Notes: generated by a model not told the origin, from the sequence alone. A DNA stretch of 23,408 nucleotides from an uncultured Peptoniphilus sp. (GCA_946999425.1 CAMQDG010000020.1:1-23408); one strand, 5' to 3'; counted from the stretch's first letter, positions 8,653-15,943 are shown. Made by a program: numbers and translations.

Positions 8653-8853
8653 ATGAAAAGATTTTTTTTGAAGTATAAATTTTCAATAACTTTTTTAATA
8701 TTAGGCTTAATTTTTCTTACTAAAGATTTAATACAATCTAAAAATCACCCAGAATGGAGTCTTGATCCCAAGATTTTTTGGCTTAAATTTTTAATCTTTT
8801 TAGGAATAAGTTTTATCTTTTTAATAATTACAAATAGCAAGAAAAAATTTTAA
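8653..8853 (+). CDS. Small membrane protein, two transmembrane helices
   Basis: 66 residues: short basic N-terminus, a first hydrophobic helix (about 9-24), a polar loop with HPEWSLDP, a second helix (about 42-60) and a basic C-terminus (NSKKKF). Both ends are positively charged, so both should face the cytoplasm. GGGGGA lies 6 bases before ATG 8653 and the gene sits 22 bases after degV, immediately before the operon's terminator, which supports a real last gene. I do not recognise a family; no function is proposed. Confidence 0.7.
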   Translation: MKRFFLKYKFSITFLILGLIFLTKDLIQSKNHPEWSLDPKIFWLKFLIFLGISFIFLIITNSKKKF

Positions 8854-8870
8854 TAGAAATAAAAAATTAG

Positions 8871-8898
8871 AACAGTTGGGAAAAACCAACTGTTTTTT
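8871..8898 (+). terminator. Terminator of cca-glmM-degV operon
   Basis: Stem AACAGTTGG (8871-8879) with CCAACTGTT (8886-8894), 6-base loop GAAAAA, then a run of six T. It ends the plus-strand operon 18 bases after the small membrane protein gene. Confidence 0.93.
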
Positions 8899-8910
8899 AA
8901 TTAAAAACTC

Positions 8911-8941
8911 TTGACCTCCACCTAAGGTGTGAGATTAATAT
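8911..8941 (+). promoter_or_regulatory. MerR-type promoter/operator with 19-bp spacer
   Basis: -35 TTGACC (8911-8916) and -10 TAATAT (8936-8941) are separated by 19 bp, the over-long spacer characteristic of promoters activated by MerR-family proteins. The spacer holds the palindrome CACCTAAGGTG (8919-8929), centred between the two hexamers, as expected for a MerR operator. The downstream gene encodes a MerR-type protein, so autoregulation is likely. Confidence 0.8.
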
Positions 8942-8960
8942 AAAAATAAGGAGGGATAAG

Positions 8961-9818
8961 ATGTTAATAAATGAAATTGCAAAGAAGACAGAATTAACAA
9001 GAAAGGCCATTGAATATTACATTGAAAAAAATTTAATAAAACCTGAAATTTTAGACAACGGATATAGGAATTTTTCAAAAGAAGACCAAGAAAAGTTAAT
9101 AAAGATAAAATATTTTAGGGATTTAGATTTTTCTGTAACTGAAATTCAAAAAATTTTACAAGGGGACAAAAATATTTTACGAAAAATTGCCGTTGAAAGA
9201 GAACTTGAAATAAAAAATGATTTGAGAAAAAAGGAAATTATTTCAAAATTAGAAAGTCAGGATTCAATCTTAGATTTTAAAAAAGAAATTGAAGGACTTT
9301 CCGCAAGAGAAAAAATAATAGATAAGTTGACAAAACTTTTCCCAGGCTACTATGGAGATTATTTAAAATTACATTTTGGCCAATTTTTAAATGAAAAAAT
9401 AGAAAGTGAAGAAGAAAAAGAAGCCTTTTATACTCTTATAGATTTTTTAGATTCCATGGAAGAAATAAAAATCCCTGAAGACCTTAAGGAGTATATGAAT
9501 TTTATTTCAAAGGACATTTCAAAGGATCAAATTAAAAAAAGTTTGGAAAATTATAAGTCGGCAATAGAAAATTCGGAAGAATTTCTTAATGAAAATAAAG
9601 AAGTTTTAAAAATTTACGAGGATTATAAAAATTCTTTAGAGTATAAAAATTCAAAGGCAAAAAAACTTATGGATACTTTTAAAGAATTTAATAAAAAATC
9701 AGGTTATTATGAAATTTTTATTCCAGCAATGAGAAAATTGAGTAAATCATATAATGAATTTTATGAAAAAATTTTGATAGCCAATGAAAAATTTTTAAAA
9801 AGTAAGAATAAAATATAA
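8961..9818 (+). CDS. MerR-family transcriptional regulator with uncharacterised C-terminal domain
   Basis: 285 residues. The first ~70 are a MerR winged-helix domain: INEIAKKTELTRKAIEYYIEKNLIKP, NGYRNFSKEDQEKLIKIKYFRDLDFSVTEIQKIL. The dimerisation helix (about 75-105) is followed by a 170-residue, mostly helical, Lys/Glu-rich domain beginning AREKIIDKLTKLFPGYYGDYLKLHFGQFL. There are no metal-binding cysteines, so it is not a metal sensor; an effector-binding C-domain is suggested by length but the ligand is unknown. The ribosome site AAGGAGGG is strong. It is a single-gene unit between two terminators with its own MerR-type promoter. Its regulon beyond itself cannot be read from this window. 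Confidence 0.87.
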   Translation: MLINEIAKKTELTRKAIEYYIEKNLIKPEILDNGYRNFSKEDQEKLIKIKYFRDLDFSVTEIQKILQGDKNILRKIAVERELEIKNDLRKKEIISKLESQDSILDFKKEIEGLSAREKIIDKLTKLFPGYYGDYLKLHFGQFLNEKIESEEEKEAFYTLIDFLDSMEEIKIPEDLKEYMNFISKDISKDQIKKSLENYKSAIENSEEFLNENKEVLKIYEDYKNSLEYKNSKAKKLMDTFKEFNKKSGYYEIFIPAMRKLSKSYNEFYEKILIANEKFLKSKNKI

Positions 9819-9848
9819 AAGGAAGCTTATTCAGCTTCCTTTTTTGTT
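9817..9848. terminator. Bidirectional terminator overlapping both convergent gene ends
   Basis: Stem AAAAGGAAGCT (9817-9827) with AGCTTCCTTTT (9833-9843), loop TATTC, then T-rich on the plus strand and, on the minus strand, TTTATATTTTATT. The hairpin contains the last codons and stop of the acetyltransferase and starts at the stop of the MerR gene. Confidence 0.88.
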
Positions 9849-10372
9849 TTTACTAAAGATTTTTCAAGGCAGACAAGGTTTGTGTTGGGAATTCCGTTAA
9901 AGGTACAAGATACTGTTCCCACATTTTTAAAGCCCAATTTTTTATAAAAACTTAAAGCATCAATATTTGTTTCAACAGTGTCCATTCTAAGATAGGGGGC
10001 ACTGTGAATTAGAGCATAGTCTTCATAAAAATTCATCAAATACTTTCCACAACCCCTATTTTTAAATTTAGGATCTATTGTAAGAGTGTGAATGGCCATA
10101 ATTAAATTATCAGCAACTTCATATTCCCAAGAGGCATTTTTATATTCCGGCACTTGTTCTTGATTTATTTTTACAGCTCCGAGGATTTTTTCTCTGTCAA
10201 TTAAAACAAAGAGTTCTTTTTTTTCAATTCCTTCTTCTGCTGTTTTTCTTGTGGGATAGACTCCTTTTTTCCAATTTGTATGTATAAGTCCATCTTCCGT
10301 ATCTTTTAAAATAGCATCATAAATTTCTTCAATTCTCTCTAAATCTTTTTCTAAAGCTCTTCTTATATGCAT
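9827..10372 (-). CDS. GNAT family N-acetyltransferase
   Basis: 181 residues, single GNAT domain. The N-terminus HIRRALEKDLERIEEIYDAI is the typical first strand and helix. Motif A is HTLTIDPKFKNRGCGKYLMNFYEDYA, with the acetyl-CoA pyrophosphate loop NRGCGK (105-110). Motif B is ETNIDALSFYKKLGFKNVG (134-152). The acceptor substrate cannot be predicted. ATG 10372 has GGAGG 7 bases upstream; a longer frame to 10417 has no site and would cross a promoter and terminator. It is transcribed alone, after the terminator of the pst operon. Confidence 0.88.
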   Translation of the reverse strand: MHIRRALEKDLERIEEIYDAILKDTEDGLIHTNWKKGVYPTRKTAEEGIEKKELFVLIDREKILGAVKINQEQVPEYKNASWEYEVADNLIMAIHTLTIDPKFKNRGCGKYLMNFYEDYALIHSAPYLRMDTVETNIDALSFYKKLGFKNVGTVSCTFNGIPNTNLVCLEKSLVKTKKEAE

Positions 10373-10390
10373 AATATTACCTCCAAATAA

Positions 10391-10399
10391 ATTATAACA
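10391..10399 (-). promoter_or_regulatory. Extended -10 promoter of acetyltransferase gene
   Basis: Minus-strand TGTTATAAT (hexamer 10391-10396), the same nonamer as at the cca and lipoprotein promoters. It directly abuts the T-run of the pstA terminator. GGAGG lies 6 bases downstream of the hexamer, so the leader would be very short. Confidence 0.6.
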
Positions 10400-10430
10400 A
10401 AAAAAAGAAGCCGGCATAGGCGACTTCTTT
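10400..10430 (-). terminator. Terminator of pstSCA operon
   Basis: On the minus strand AAAGAAG...GGC/GCC...CTTCTTT (10424-10430 with 10404-10410, one internal mismatch) followed by a T-run. It lies directly after pstA, showing that the transcription unit ends without pstB or phoU. Confidence 0.75.
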
Positions 10431-10443
10431 ATAAAATATGCAA

Positions 10444-11325
10444 TTACTTTGTTTTTCCCAGAGTCTTTTTATCTATATTTCTTGCCATTATCCTAATTCC
10501 TAAGTTAAAAGATAAAACCAAAAGCATAAGAATAGCAGATGATAAGTTTGCAATATCTTTAGCATTTATAGCTGTTGATTCCGAGAAAGAAACCCAAATG
10601 TGAAGAGAAAGAGTTTCTCCTGGTCTAAAAGGATTTAGTGGACAAGTTGGAGAAGTTATATTCCAATTGTACCAATTTATGTCAGTACTCATTCCTGCCG
10701 TATATAATAAAGCTGCAGCTTCACCGAAACATCTTCCAGCAGCAAGGATTACTCCTGTCATAATTCTTGAAGTACAAGCAGGAATGAGTACCCTTACTAT
10801 GGTTTGTCTTTTTGTTGCACCAAGGCCATAAGAACCTAAAGCATAATGCTCAGGCAGGGCTTTTAGTGCGTCAAAGACAGTTGAAGTTATAAGAGGAAGA
10901 CATAAAATACTAGAAGCAAGAGCCCCTGCAAAAAGATTCCATTTCATACCAGTCATTAGTATAAATACCAAATATCCGAAAAGACCTACAATAATTGAAG
11001 GTAGAGAAGAAAGAGTTTCTATACTCATTTGTATTGCAGAAGTTAATTTACAAGGCTTTGCATATTGACTTAAATATATGCCAGCACCTATTCCAAGGGG
11101 ACAGGAAAATAAAAGAGCTAGGAAAACTAAATAAATAGTATTAAAAAATTGATTCATTATTCCCTTTCTTGAAAAGGTAAACATTTCTTTACTTGCACCG
11201 GAAAAGCCTTTTATAATTACATAAAAAGCAAATGCTATAAGTAAAAGGAGAAAGAAACCAGCAACTAAATAAAATACCCCAGTCATAAAATTGTCTACAA
11301 TTTTTGATCTTTTATATCTATTCAT
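10444..11325 (-). CDS. pstA: Phosphate ABC transporter permease PstA
   Basis: Membrane subunit of the high-affinity phosphate importer. 293 residues, six predicted transmembrane helices. The ABC-contacting EAA loop is clear (ALGSYGLGATKRQTIVRVLIPAC), followed by GRCFGEAAALLYTAG, typical of PstA. ATG 11325 has AAAGGA upstream and overlaps the pstC stop by 8 bases (ATGAATAG); the open frame to 11346 lacks a site. It is the last gene of the operon; a terminator follows, and no ATPase gene pstB is present. Confidence 0.93.
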   Translation of the reverse strand: MNRYKRSKIVDNFMTGVFYLVAGFFLLLLIAFAFYVIIKGFSGASKEMFTFSRKGIMNQFFNTIYLVFLALLFSCPLGIGAGIYLSQYAKPCKLTSAIQMSIETLSSLPSIIVGLFGYLVFILMTGMKWNLFAGALASSILCLPLITSTVFDALKALPEHYALGSYGLGATKRQTIVRVLIPACTSRIMTGVILAAGRCFGEAAALLYTAGMSTDINWYNWNITSPTCPLNPFRPGETLSLHIWVSFSESTAINAKDIANLSSAILMLLVLSFNLGIRIMARNIDKKTLGKTK

Positions 11326-12301
11326 ATTTGTTTCCTTTCTTACCAACTAAGTGAATTAAAAATATAAAAAAGAGAGATATTAAAAATAGAAATAATGCCA
11401 TTGACCAAAGAACTGAGTTGTATTCAGTTCCATCAAAAGTATTTCCCATATTTGATGCAATAATGGAAGTAAGAGTTGAACCTGAATCAAAAATAGATTT
11501 TGGAACTGTTCTTGTTTTTCCTATTACCATTGCAACTGCCAAAGCTTCTCCAAAAGCTCTTGCAAGGCCTAAAATAAGACCAGTTATAATTCCACTCTTA
11601 GCAGCAGGAACTACAACCTTATAAATTGTTTGCCACCTTGTAGCTCCAAGAGCAAAAGAGCCTTCTCTATAAAATTTAGGAACACTTTTTATTGCATCAG
11701 AAGCAACACTTGTAATAGATGGAAAAATCATTATTGAAAGGACAAGACCAGCAGTAAAAATAGTGTTTCCATAATTAAGATTAAAAGTGTCCCTTATAAA
11801 GGGCACAAGAATTGTAAGACCTGTCCAGCCGTAAACAATAGAAGGAATACCTACAAAAATTTCAACTGCCGGTTGAAATACTTTTTTTCCAAACTTAGGA
11901 GCTATTTCAGTCATAAAAATTGCAGCAGCAAGACTAAAGGGAGTTGAAATCAAAAGGGCAAGACCGCAAGTTAAAAGAGAACCTGAAATAAAAGTCCAAG
12001 AACCTATTAAACCCTTAGGAGCATTAACAGCATCAGCAGGTTTAAACTCAGAAGAAAATAAAAATTCAGAAAGACTATGACCTAGACCTAAAAAAGTATA
12101 AGAGCCCTTGTAAATTAAAAAAGCACCGATGGCAATTGTAAGACTTATTACAAATATTCCCGAAAGAAATATTATAAATTGCCAAGATATTTCCTTTCTA
12201 TTTTTTCCCTTTCTATTAAAATTTAAGGTTTTATTATTAGCTTTAAAATTTTTCTCATACTCATTAATATGAAAAGTTTTTGTTTTTTCTTTTTTATCCA
12301 T
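11318..12301 (-). CDS. pstC: Phosphate ABC transporter permease PstC
   Basis: Partner permease of PstA, 327 residues. A rather long, basic cytoplasmic N-terminus (about 1-42) precedes the first helix. Six transmembrane helices are predicted, with the EAA loop REGSFALGATRWQTIYKVVVPAAKSGI and the conserved GLARAFGEALAVAMVIG. AGGAGA lies 7 bases before ATG 12301. It sits 51 bases downstream of pstS with a hairpin between them, and overlaps pstA at its 3' end. PstC and PstA form the heterodimeric channel that receives phosphate from PstS. Confidence 0.93.
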   Translation of the reverse strand: MDKKEKTKTFHINEYEKNFKANNKTLNFNRKGKNRKEISWQFIIFLSGIFVISLTIAIGAFLIYKGSYTFLGLGHSLSEFLFSSEFKPADAVNAPKGLIGSWTFISGSLLTCGLALLISTPFSLAAAIFMTEIAPKFGKKVFQPAVEIFVGIPSIVYGWTGLTILVPFIRDTFNLNYGNTIFTAGLVLSIMIFPSITSVASDAIKSVPKFYREGSFALGATRWQTIYKVVVPAAKSGIITGLILGLARAFGEALAVAMVIGKTRTVPKSIFDSGSTLTSIIASNMGNTFDGTEYNSVLWSMALFLFLISLFFIFLIHLVGKKGNKYE

Positions 12302-12310
12302 AAAATCTCC

Positions 12311-12350
12311 TAAAAAATAAGGACAGTTTAAACTGCCCCTTATTTTTAAT
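12311..12350 (-). terminator. Intercistronic hairpin/attenuator between pstS and pstC
   Basis: Long hairpin: outer arms AAAAATAAGG (12313-12322) and CCTTATTTTT (12338-12347) around the perfect palindrome CAGTTTAAACTG (12324-12335). On the minus strand it is followed by a T-rich stretch. It starts just after the pstS stop. A partial terminator or a 3' stabiliser of pstS mRNA would give more binding protein than permease. Confidence 0.75.
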
Positions 12351-12352
12351 AA

Positions 12353-13276
12353 TTAGCGATCAACTTTCATTTTTGAAGTAACACCATAACCCTGTTCCTC
12401 CATACTTTGAGCATAATCATCACTCATCATAAAGTCTATAAAAGCTTTAGCAGCTTCACTGGGTTCACCTTTTGTATACATGTGTTCATACCCCCAAACA
12501 GGATATTTGCCGGAGTAAGTGTTTTCAAGACTTGGTTCAACACCGTCAATAGAGATTGGAACAACATCTTTGTTATTTACAAGATATGAAAGAGCAAGAT
12601 ATCCTATGGCGCCCTTGTTTGTCTTTACAGTTTCAAGAAGCTCTCCAGAGTTATCAGTTTCAAGATAAGAAGCTGTTGAACTTTCTTGATTTCCATCTAA
12701 AGCGTATTTTGTAAATAAAGCTCTTGTACCAGAAGAATCAGGTCTTGTTACAAGAAGAATCTTTTCATCAGGACCTCCAAGGTCTTTCCAATTTGCAATC
12801 TTTCCTGTAAAGATATCAATAAGTTCTTGTTTAGTTAAATTATTTACTTGGCTTGCTATATCCTTGTTAACAATAGGAGCCATAGTAATAGTACATACCT
12901 TGTGGTCAACAAGCTCTTTAGCAAGATCAGCATCAAGTTTTTCTTCAGCAAAAACATCTGAATTTCCAATATCTACAGATCCATCAGCAACTTGTTTAAG
13001 TCCTGTGCCAGAACCTCCAGCATTTAAAGTAACTGAAATGTTAGGATAAGACTCCTTAAATTTGTCGGCAACATCTTGGCAGAGGGGAAGAAGGGCCGAT
13101 GAACCTGAAGCAGTTAAAGAACCAGATATATCAGAACTTTCATTTTCCTTATTTTTTTCTTCTGTCTTAGTTTGATTTGCATTTGCAGGCTTATTATCTT
13201 TTTTACCACAGCCAGTAAAGATTGAGCCTATCATTAACAAAGACAAAGTAATTGCAGCTAATTTTTTTAATTTCAT
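12353..13276 (-). CDS. pstS: Phosphate-binding lipoprotein PstS
   Basis: Extracellular solute-binding protein of the Pst importer. 307 residues. The signal has lipobox FTGC with Cys23, then a polar Asn/Lys/Glu-rich linker (about 24-52), then the type II periplasmic-binding fold. Phosphate-contact loops are visible: TASGSSALLPL, NAGGSGTGLKQVADGSVDIGNSD and RPDSSGTRALFTKY. ATG 13276 has AAAGGTGA upstream; the frame extending to 13330 would overlap the promoter. It is first in pstS-pstC-pstA, behind a Pho-box-like array, so induction by phosphate starvation is expected. Confidence 0.95.
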   Translation of the reverse strand: MKLKKLAAITLSLLMIGSIFTGCGKKDNKPANANQTKTEEKNKENESSDISGSLTASGSSALLPLCQDVADKFKESYPNISVTLNAGGSGTGLKQVADGSVDIGNSDVFAEEKLDADLAKELVDHKVCTITMAPIVNKDIASQVNNLTKQELIDIFTGKIANWKDLGGPDEKILLVTRPDSSGTRALFTKYALDGNQESSTASYLETDNSGELLETVKTNKGAIGYLALSYLVNNKDVVPISIDGVEPSLENTYSGKYPVWGYEHMYTKGEPSEAAKAFIDFMMSDDYAQSMEEQGYGVTSKMKVDR

Positions 13277-13309
13277 TTTTTTATCACCTTTCTTATTTGA
13301 TTTAAATAA

Positions 13310-13363
13310 ATTATAAAAAATGATTGTCAAATAAATGTAATGTAAATTTAGATTAAATGTAAA
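13310..13363 (-). promoter_or_regulatory. pstS promoter with PhoP-box-like hexamer array
   Basis: Reading the minus strand, four TT(A/T)ACA-like hexamers recur exactly every 11 bp: TTTACA (13358-13363), TCTAAA (13347-13352), ATTACA (13336-13341) and TTGACA (13325-13330). The last ends 9 bp before -10 TATAAT (13310-13315), so the array spans about -22 to -60, where Bacillus PhoP binds in activated promoters. There is no proper -35 at 17 bp, consistent with activator dependence. Confidence 0.7.
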
Positions 13364-13403
13364 TTTTCTTTACAAAAGGTGAATTTATTGTGAAAAATAA
13401 AAA

Positions 13404-13436
13404 TAAAAAAACTCCCTTTTTTTAAAAGAGAGTTAA
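13404..13436 (-). terminator. Terminator after ABC permease gene
   Basis: On the minus strand AACTC-T-CTTTT, loop AAA, AAAAG-G-GAGTT (13410-13434, one T-G pair), followed by a T-rich tract. It closes the ATPase-permease unit. Confidence 0.85.
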
Positions 13437-13451
13437 ATATAAAATTTATTA

Positions 13452-15116
13452 TTAATTTTTTTCTCTAATATTTTTGTAGTAGACATTTGAAGTTAATCTA
13501 TAAGAGAAAACATAAACGAGGACGGATAAAAATAAAATTATTAAAAGACTTTTTAGGTAAATACCGCTTTCTAAATGGGAGTAATCAAAAATTGTATTAA
13601 AAATTCCATTAACAATTTTAAAAGAACCAAAGGAATGGCAAATGGCAACTATTAAAGGAAGCATAAAGATACTTTTAACCTGAGAATTGATACCGGATTT
13701 AATTTCTTCCTTAGTCATGCCCACTTTTCTTAAAATGTCATAATTTTTCTTATCCTCAAGACCTTCAGAAACTTGCTTGTAATACATAACCATAATACTT
13801 GCAGCAAAGAAAATTATGGATAATAAAAAACCTATATATAAAAGGCCACCGCTTTGGTAGAAAAACGCTCTGTTCATTTCATATTTTGACGAATAAGAAA
13901 ATAATTCAACACCCTTTAAAACATTTTTTGAAAAGTCGCTGGATAAATTTTTTAAAATTTTATAGTCTTCCTTATTTTTCAAATTAAACTCATATAAAAT
14001 ACCATCAGTTTCTTTTTTACCATCTTTAGAATAATTAACTTTTTTTGTAGAAATTTTTTCTTGGAGAATTTCTATATTATTTTCTTTAAGGAAATTTTTA
14101 AGATCTTTTATAGTTTTTTCTTTATTGAAATTTTTATTTGGAACAAAGGTAAAAGTTACGTCCTTGTCAACCCTATTCATAACTTGATTTTTAAAATTCA
14201 AAAGGCCTAAAGAAAAAGCAATGGTAATAATTGCCATGGTAAGTAAAATGCAAATGGAAGCAAGACCCTTGGAATTTGATTTTATTCTGTAAATCATTTG
14301 AGAAATATAGATAAAATTTTTCTTTTTATAGAAAAAATCTTCCCTTTTCTTTAAATTTTTAAAGAAAAATATAAGACCCTGAGAAAAAAGAAGAAAGGTT
14401 CCGAAAATTACCATAATAACTGCAAGAAAAAAGTAAGATAAGGAATCCAGGGGATTTAAATTTAAATTTGCAATTATATATCCTCCAAGCATTAAGAATA
14501 TTCCTAAGAAAGTTAAAAATTTTGAATTTTTTGCAGTAAGTTCACCTATGGATTTTTGCTCAATAATTTTTTTAGGGTTAAATCTTATAATTTTAAATAA
14601 ATTTAAAAATAAAATTATTAAAAATATTAAGGAAAAAGCAAAAGCCGTTAAAAGAAGGGGAGTAAGTTCAAAAGAATAGGCTCCTCCCATATCAAGGCTT
14701 GTGTTTACAAACATAAAAAATAATTTTGAAAGTAAAGTTCCAAAAAAGATACCAGGAAAAACAATTATAAAATAATTTATAAGGGTTAGAATAAGCTCTA
14801 AAAAAATTAAATCCTTAGGCATAAAGCCTAAAATCGAAAAGACTCCCAGTTCTTTAAATCTATTTTTAATAATAAAATTATTTGTGTAAGATAAAAAAAT
14901 TAAAGAAAAAATACAAATAATAAAAAAACCAAAAGCGAAAGTAGAAGATATGGTCCTTCCACCCCTAAGCTTAGTAATAAAAGATGAGCTTGCGAAATAA
15001 TCCATAAAAAATGCAATCACCACAATAAAAATTCCTGTAATAATATAGGGAATATAGAGATTTTTATTTCTCTTTAATATATTTTTTGAAAGATTAAAAT
15101 AAGTTTTAAAAATCAT
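13452..15116 (-). CDS. BceB-like FtsX-type ABC transporter permease (peptide-antibiotic resistance/sensing)
   Basis: 554 residues with about ten predicted transmembrane helices: seven, then an extracellular domain (about 306-420), then three. This 7+3 topology with one large outer loop is that of BceB-type permeases, which free lipid II-cycle intermediates from peptide antibiotics and pass flux information to their histidine kinase. The loop here is about 115 residues, shorter than the roughly 200 of B. subtilis BceB (from memory). FtsX-like segments flank it (LASICILLTMAIITIAFSLG; NYDILRKVGMTKEEIKSGI). ATG 15116 is preferred over GTG 15125 because AGGTGG lies just upstream and would overlap the GTG. 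It overlaps the ATPase gene end by 11 bases. Confidence 0.88.
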   Translation of the reverse strand: MIFKTYFNLSKNILKRNKNLYIPYIITGIFIVVIAFFMDYFASSSFITKLRGGRTISSTFAFGFFIICIFSLIFLSYTNNFIIKNRFKELGVFSILGFMPKDLIFLELILTLINYFIIVFPGIFFGTLLSKLFFMFVNTSLDMGGAYSFELTPLLLTAFAFSLIFLIILFLNLFKIIRFNPKKIIEQKSIGELTAKNSKFLTFLGIFLMLGGYIIANLNLNPLDSLSYFFLAVIMVIFGTFLLFSQGLIFFFKNLKKREDFFYKKKNFIYISQMIYRIKSNSKGLASICILLTMAIITIAFSLGLLNFKNQVMNRVDKDVTFTFVPNKNFNKEKTIKDLKNFLKENNIEILQEKISTKKVNYSKDGKKETDGILYEFNLKNKEDYKILKNLSSDFSKNVLKGVELFSYSSKYEMNRAFFYQSGGLLYIGFLLSIIFFAASIMVMYYKQVSEGLEDKKNYDILRKVGMTKEEIKSGINSQVKSIFMLPLIVAICHSFGSFKIVNGIFNTIFDYSHLESGIYLKSLLIILFLSVLVYVFSYRLTSNVYYKNIREKN

Positions 15117-15861
15117 TTTGCCCACCTAATATCATAGATTGAGATCTGACAATTCTTTTGTAAAATTCCTCTTCACTTAAATCGCCCCTATAAATATCGT
15201 GGCTAATTATTCCGTCTTTAATAAATAAAACACGATTTGATTTTGAAGCTGCAAAGGCAGAGTGTGTAACCATAATAATTGAAATAAATCTATTTAGTTT
15301 TTTTAAAAGTTCAAGAAATTCCAAAGAATTTTTTGAATCAAGTTGACCTGTTGGTTCATCACAAAGGAGAAGATCCGGTTCATTTACAATAGCTCTTGCA
15401 GCAGCAACTCTTTGATTTTGTCCACCAGAAAGTTCAAAGGGATACTTGTCTAAAAGATCTATTATATTTAAAGAACCTGCAGCATTTAAAACTTTTCTGT
15501 CAATTTCTGCCTTTTTTTCTTGAGATAAGACAAGGGGCAGGGCAATATTTTCCCTAACAGTCATAGTATCAAGGAGATTAAAGTTTTGAAAAACAAAACC
15601 TAAATTTTCCCTTCTAAAAATAGATTTTTGACTTTTAGATAAAGTTTCAAGATTTAAGTCATTTAAAATTACCTGTCCCTCACTTGGATCGTCAATAGTG
15701 GAAATAATATTTAAAAGAGTTGATTTTCCACTGCCAGACTCTCCCATAATGGAAATAAATTCTCCATCGTTCATAGTAAAATTTACCCCCCTTAAAGCCT
15801 TAACATTGTTGGAGCTTAAAAGAGAAGTATAAGTTTTTTTAACATTAATAAGTTTAAGCAT
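15106..15861 (-). CDS. BceA-like ABC transporter ATP-binding protein
   Basis: 251 residues, one complete ATPase domain: Walker A GESGSGKST, Q-loop VFQNFNLLDTMTVREN, signature LSGGQNQR, Walker B LLLCDEPTGQLD, and switch His in VTHSAFAASKSNR. The sequence is of the MacB/BceA class that pairs with FtsX-type permeases; the permease gene overlaps it. ATG 15861 has GGGTGA upstream; the GTG at 15870 is rejected. It is separated from the kinase gene by 62 bases containing a terminator, so the transporter pair has its own promoter, probably controlled by the adjacent response regulator. Confidence 0.92.
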   Translation of the reverse strand: MLKLINVKKTYTSLLSSNNVKALRGVNFTMNDGEFISIMGESGSGKSTLLNIISTIDDPSEGQVILNDLNLETLSKSQKSIFRRENLGFVFQNFNLLDTMTVRENIALPLVLSQEKKAEIDRKVLNAAGSLNIIDLLDKYPFELSGGQNQRVAAARAIVNEPDLLLCDEPTGQLDSKNSLEFLELLKKLNRFISIIMVTHSAFAASKSNRVLFIKDGIISHDIYRGDLSEEEFYKRIVRSQSMILGGQNDF

Positions 15862-15878
15862 TTTTATCACCCATGATT

Positions 15879-15884
15879 ATTGTA
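15879..15884 (-). promoter_or_regulatory. Candidate -10 of transporter (ATPase-permease) operon
   Basis: TACAAT on the minus strand, 17 bases before ATG 15861 and directly after the terminator T-run. There is no -35-like hexamer at 17 bp, so an activator bound at the upstream inverted repeat would be required. Confidence 0.4.
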
Positions 15885-15910
15885 ATAAAAAAAGGGAGAA
15901 AACTCCCTAA
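15885..15910 (-). terminator. Terminator after histidine kinase gene
   Basis: AGGGAG (minus strand; plus CTCCCT 15903-15908) with CTCCCT (plus AGGGAG 15893-15898), loop TTTT, followed by seven T. It ends the tyrS-pyrC-regulator-kinase transcript before the transporter genes. Confidence 0.8.
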
Positions 15911-15916
15911 TTTAAA

Positions 15917-15943
15917 CTTACATTTATCTTACATTTTTGTAAG
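15917..15943. promoter_or_regulatory. Candidate BceR-type operator (TTACA-N4-TGTAA)
   Basis: Perfect 6-4-6 inverted repeat CTTACATTTTTGTAAG (15928-15943), plus an extra half-site CTTACA at 15917-15922, exactly 11 bp away in direct orientation. It lies across the last codons and stop of the kinase gene, upstream of the transporter promoter. To my knowledge BceR-like regulators recognise TNACA-N4-TGTAA, which this matches fully. Confidence 0.65.

Noticed and set aside
10373..10417. Longer acetyltransferase frame
   Set aside because: It would run through a promoter and the pst terminator; GGAGG lies just before ATG 10372.
13351..13374. TGTAAA-N5-TTTACA upstream of pstS as a second operator of the Bce-like regulator
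   Set aside because: The half-sites point the opposite way to the TTACA...TGTAA pattern, and the sequence is better explained as part of the 11-bp Pho array.
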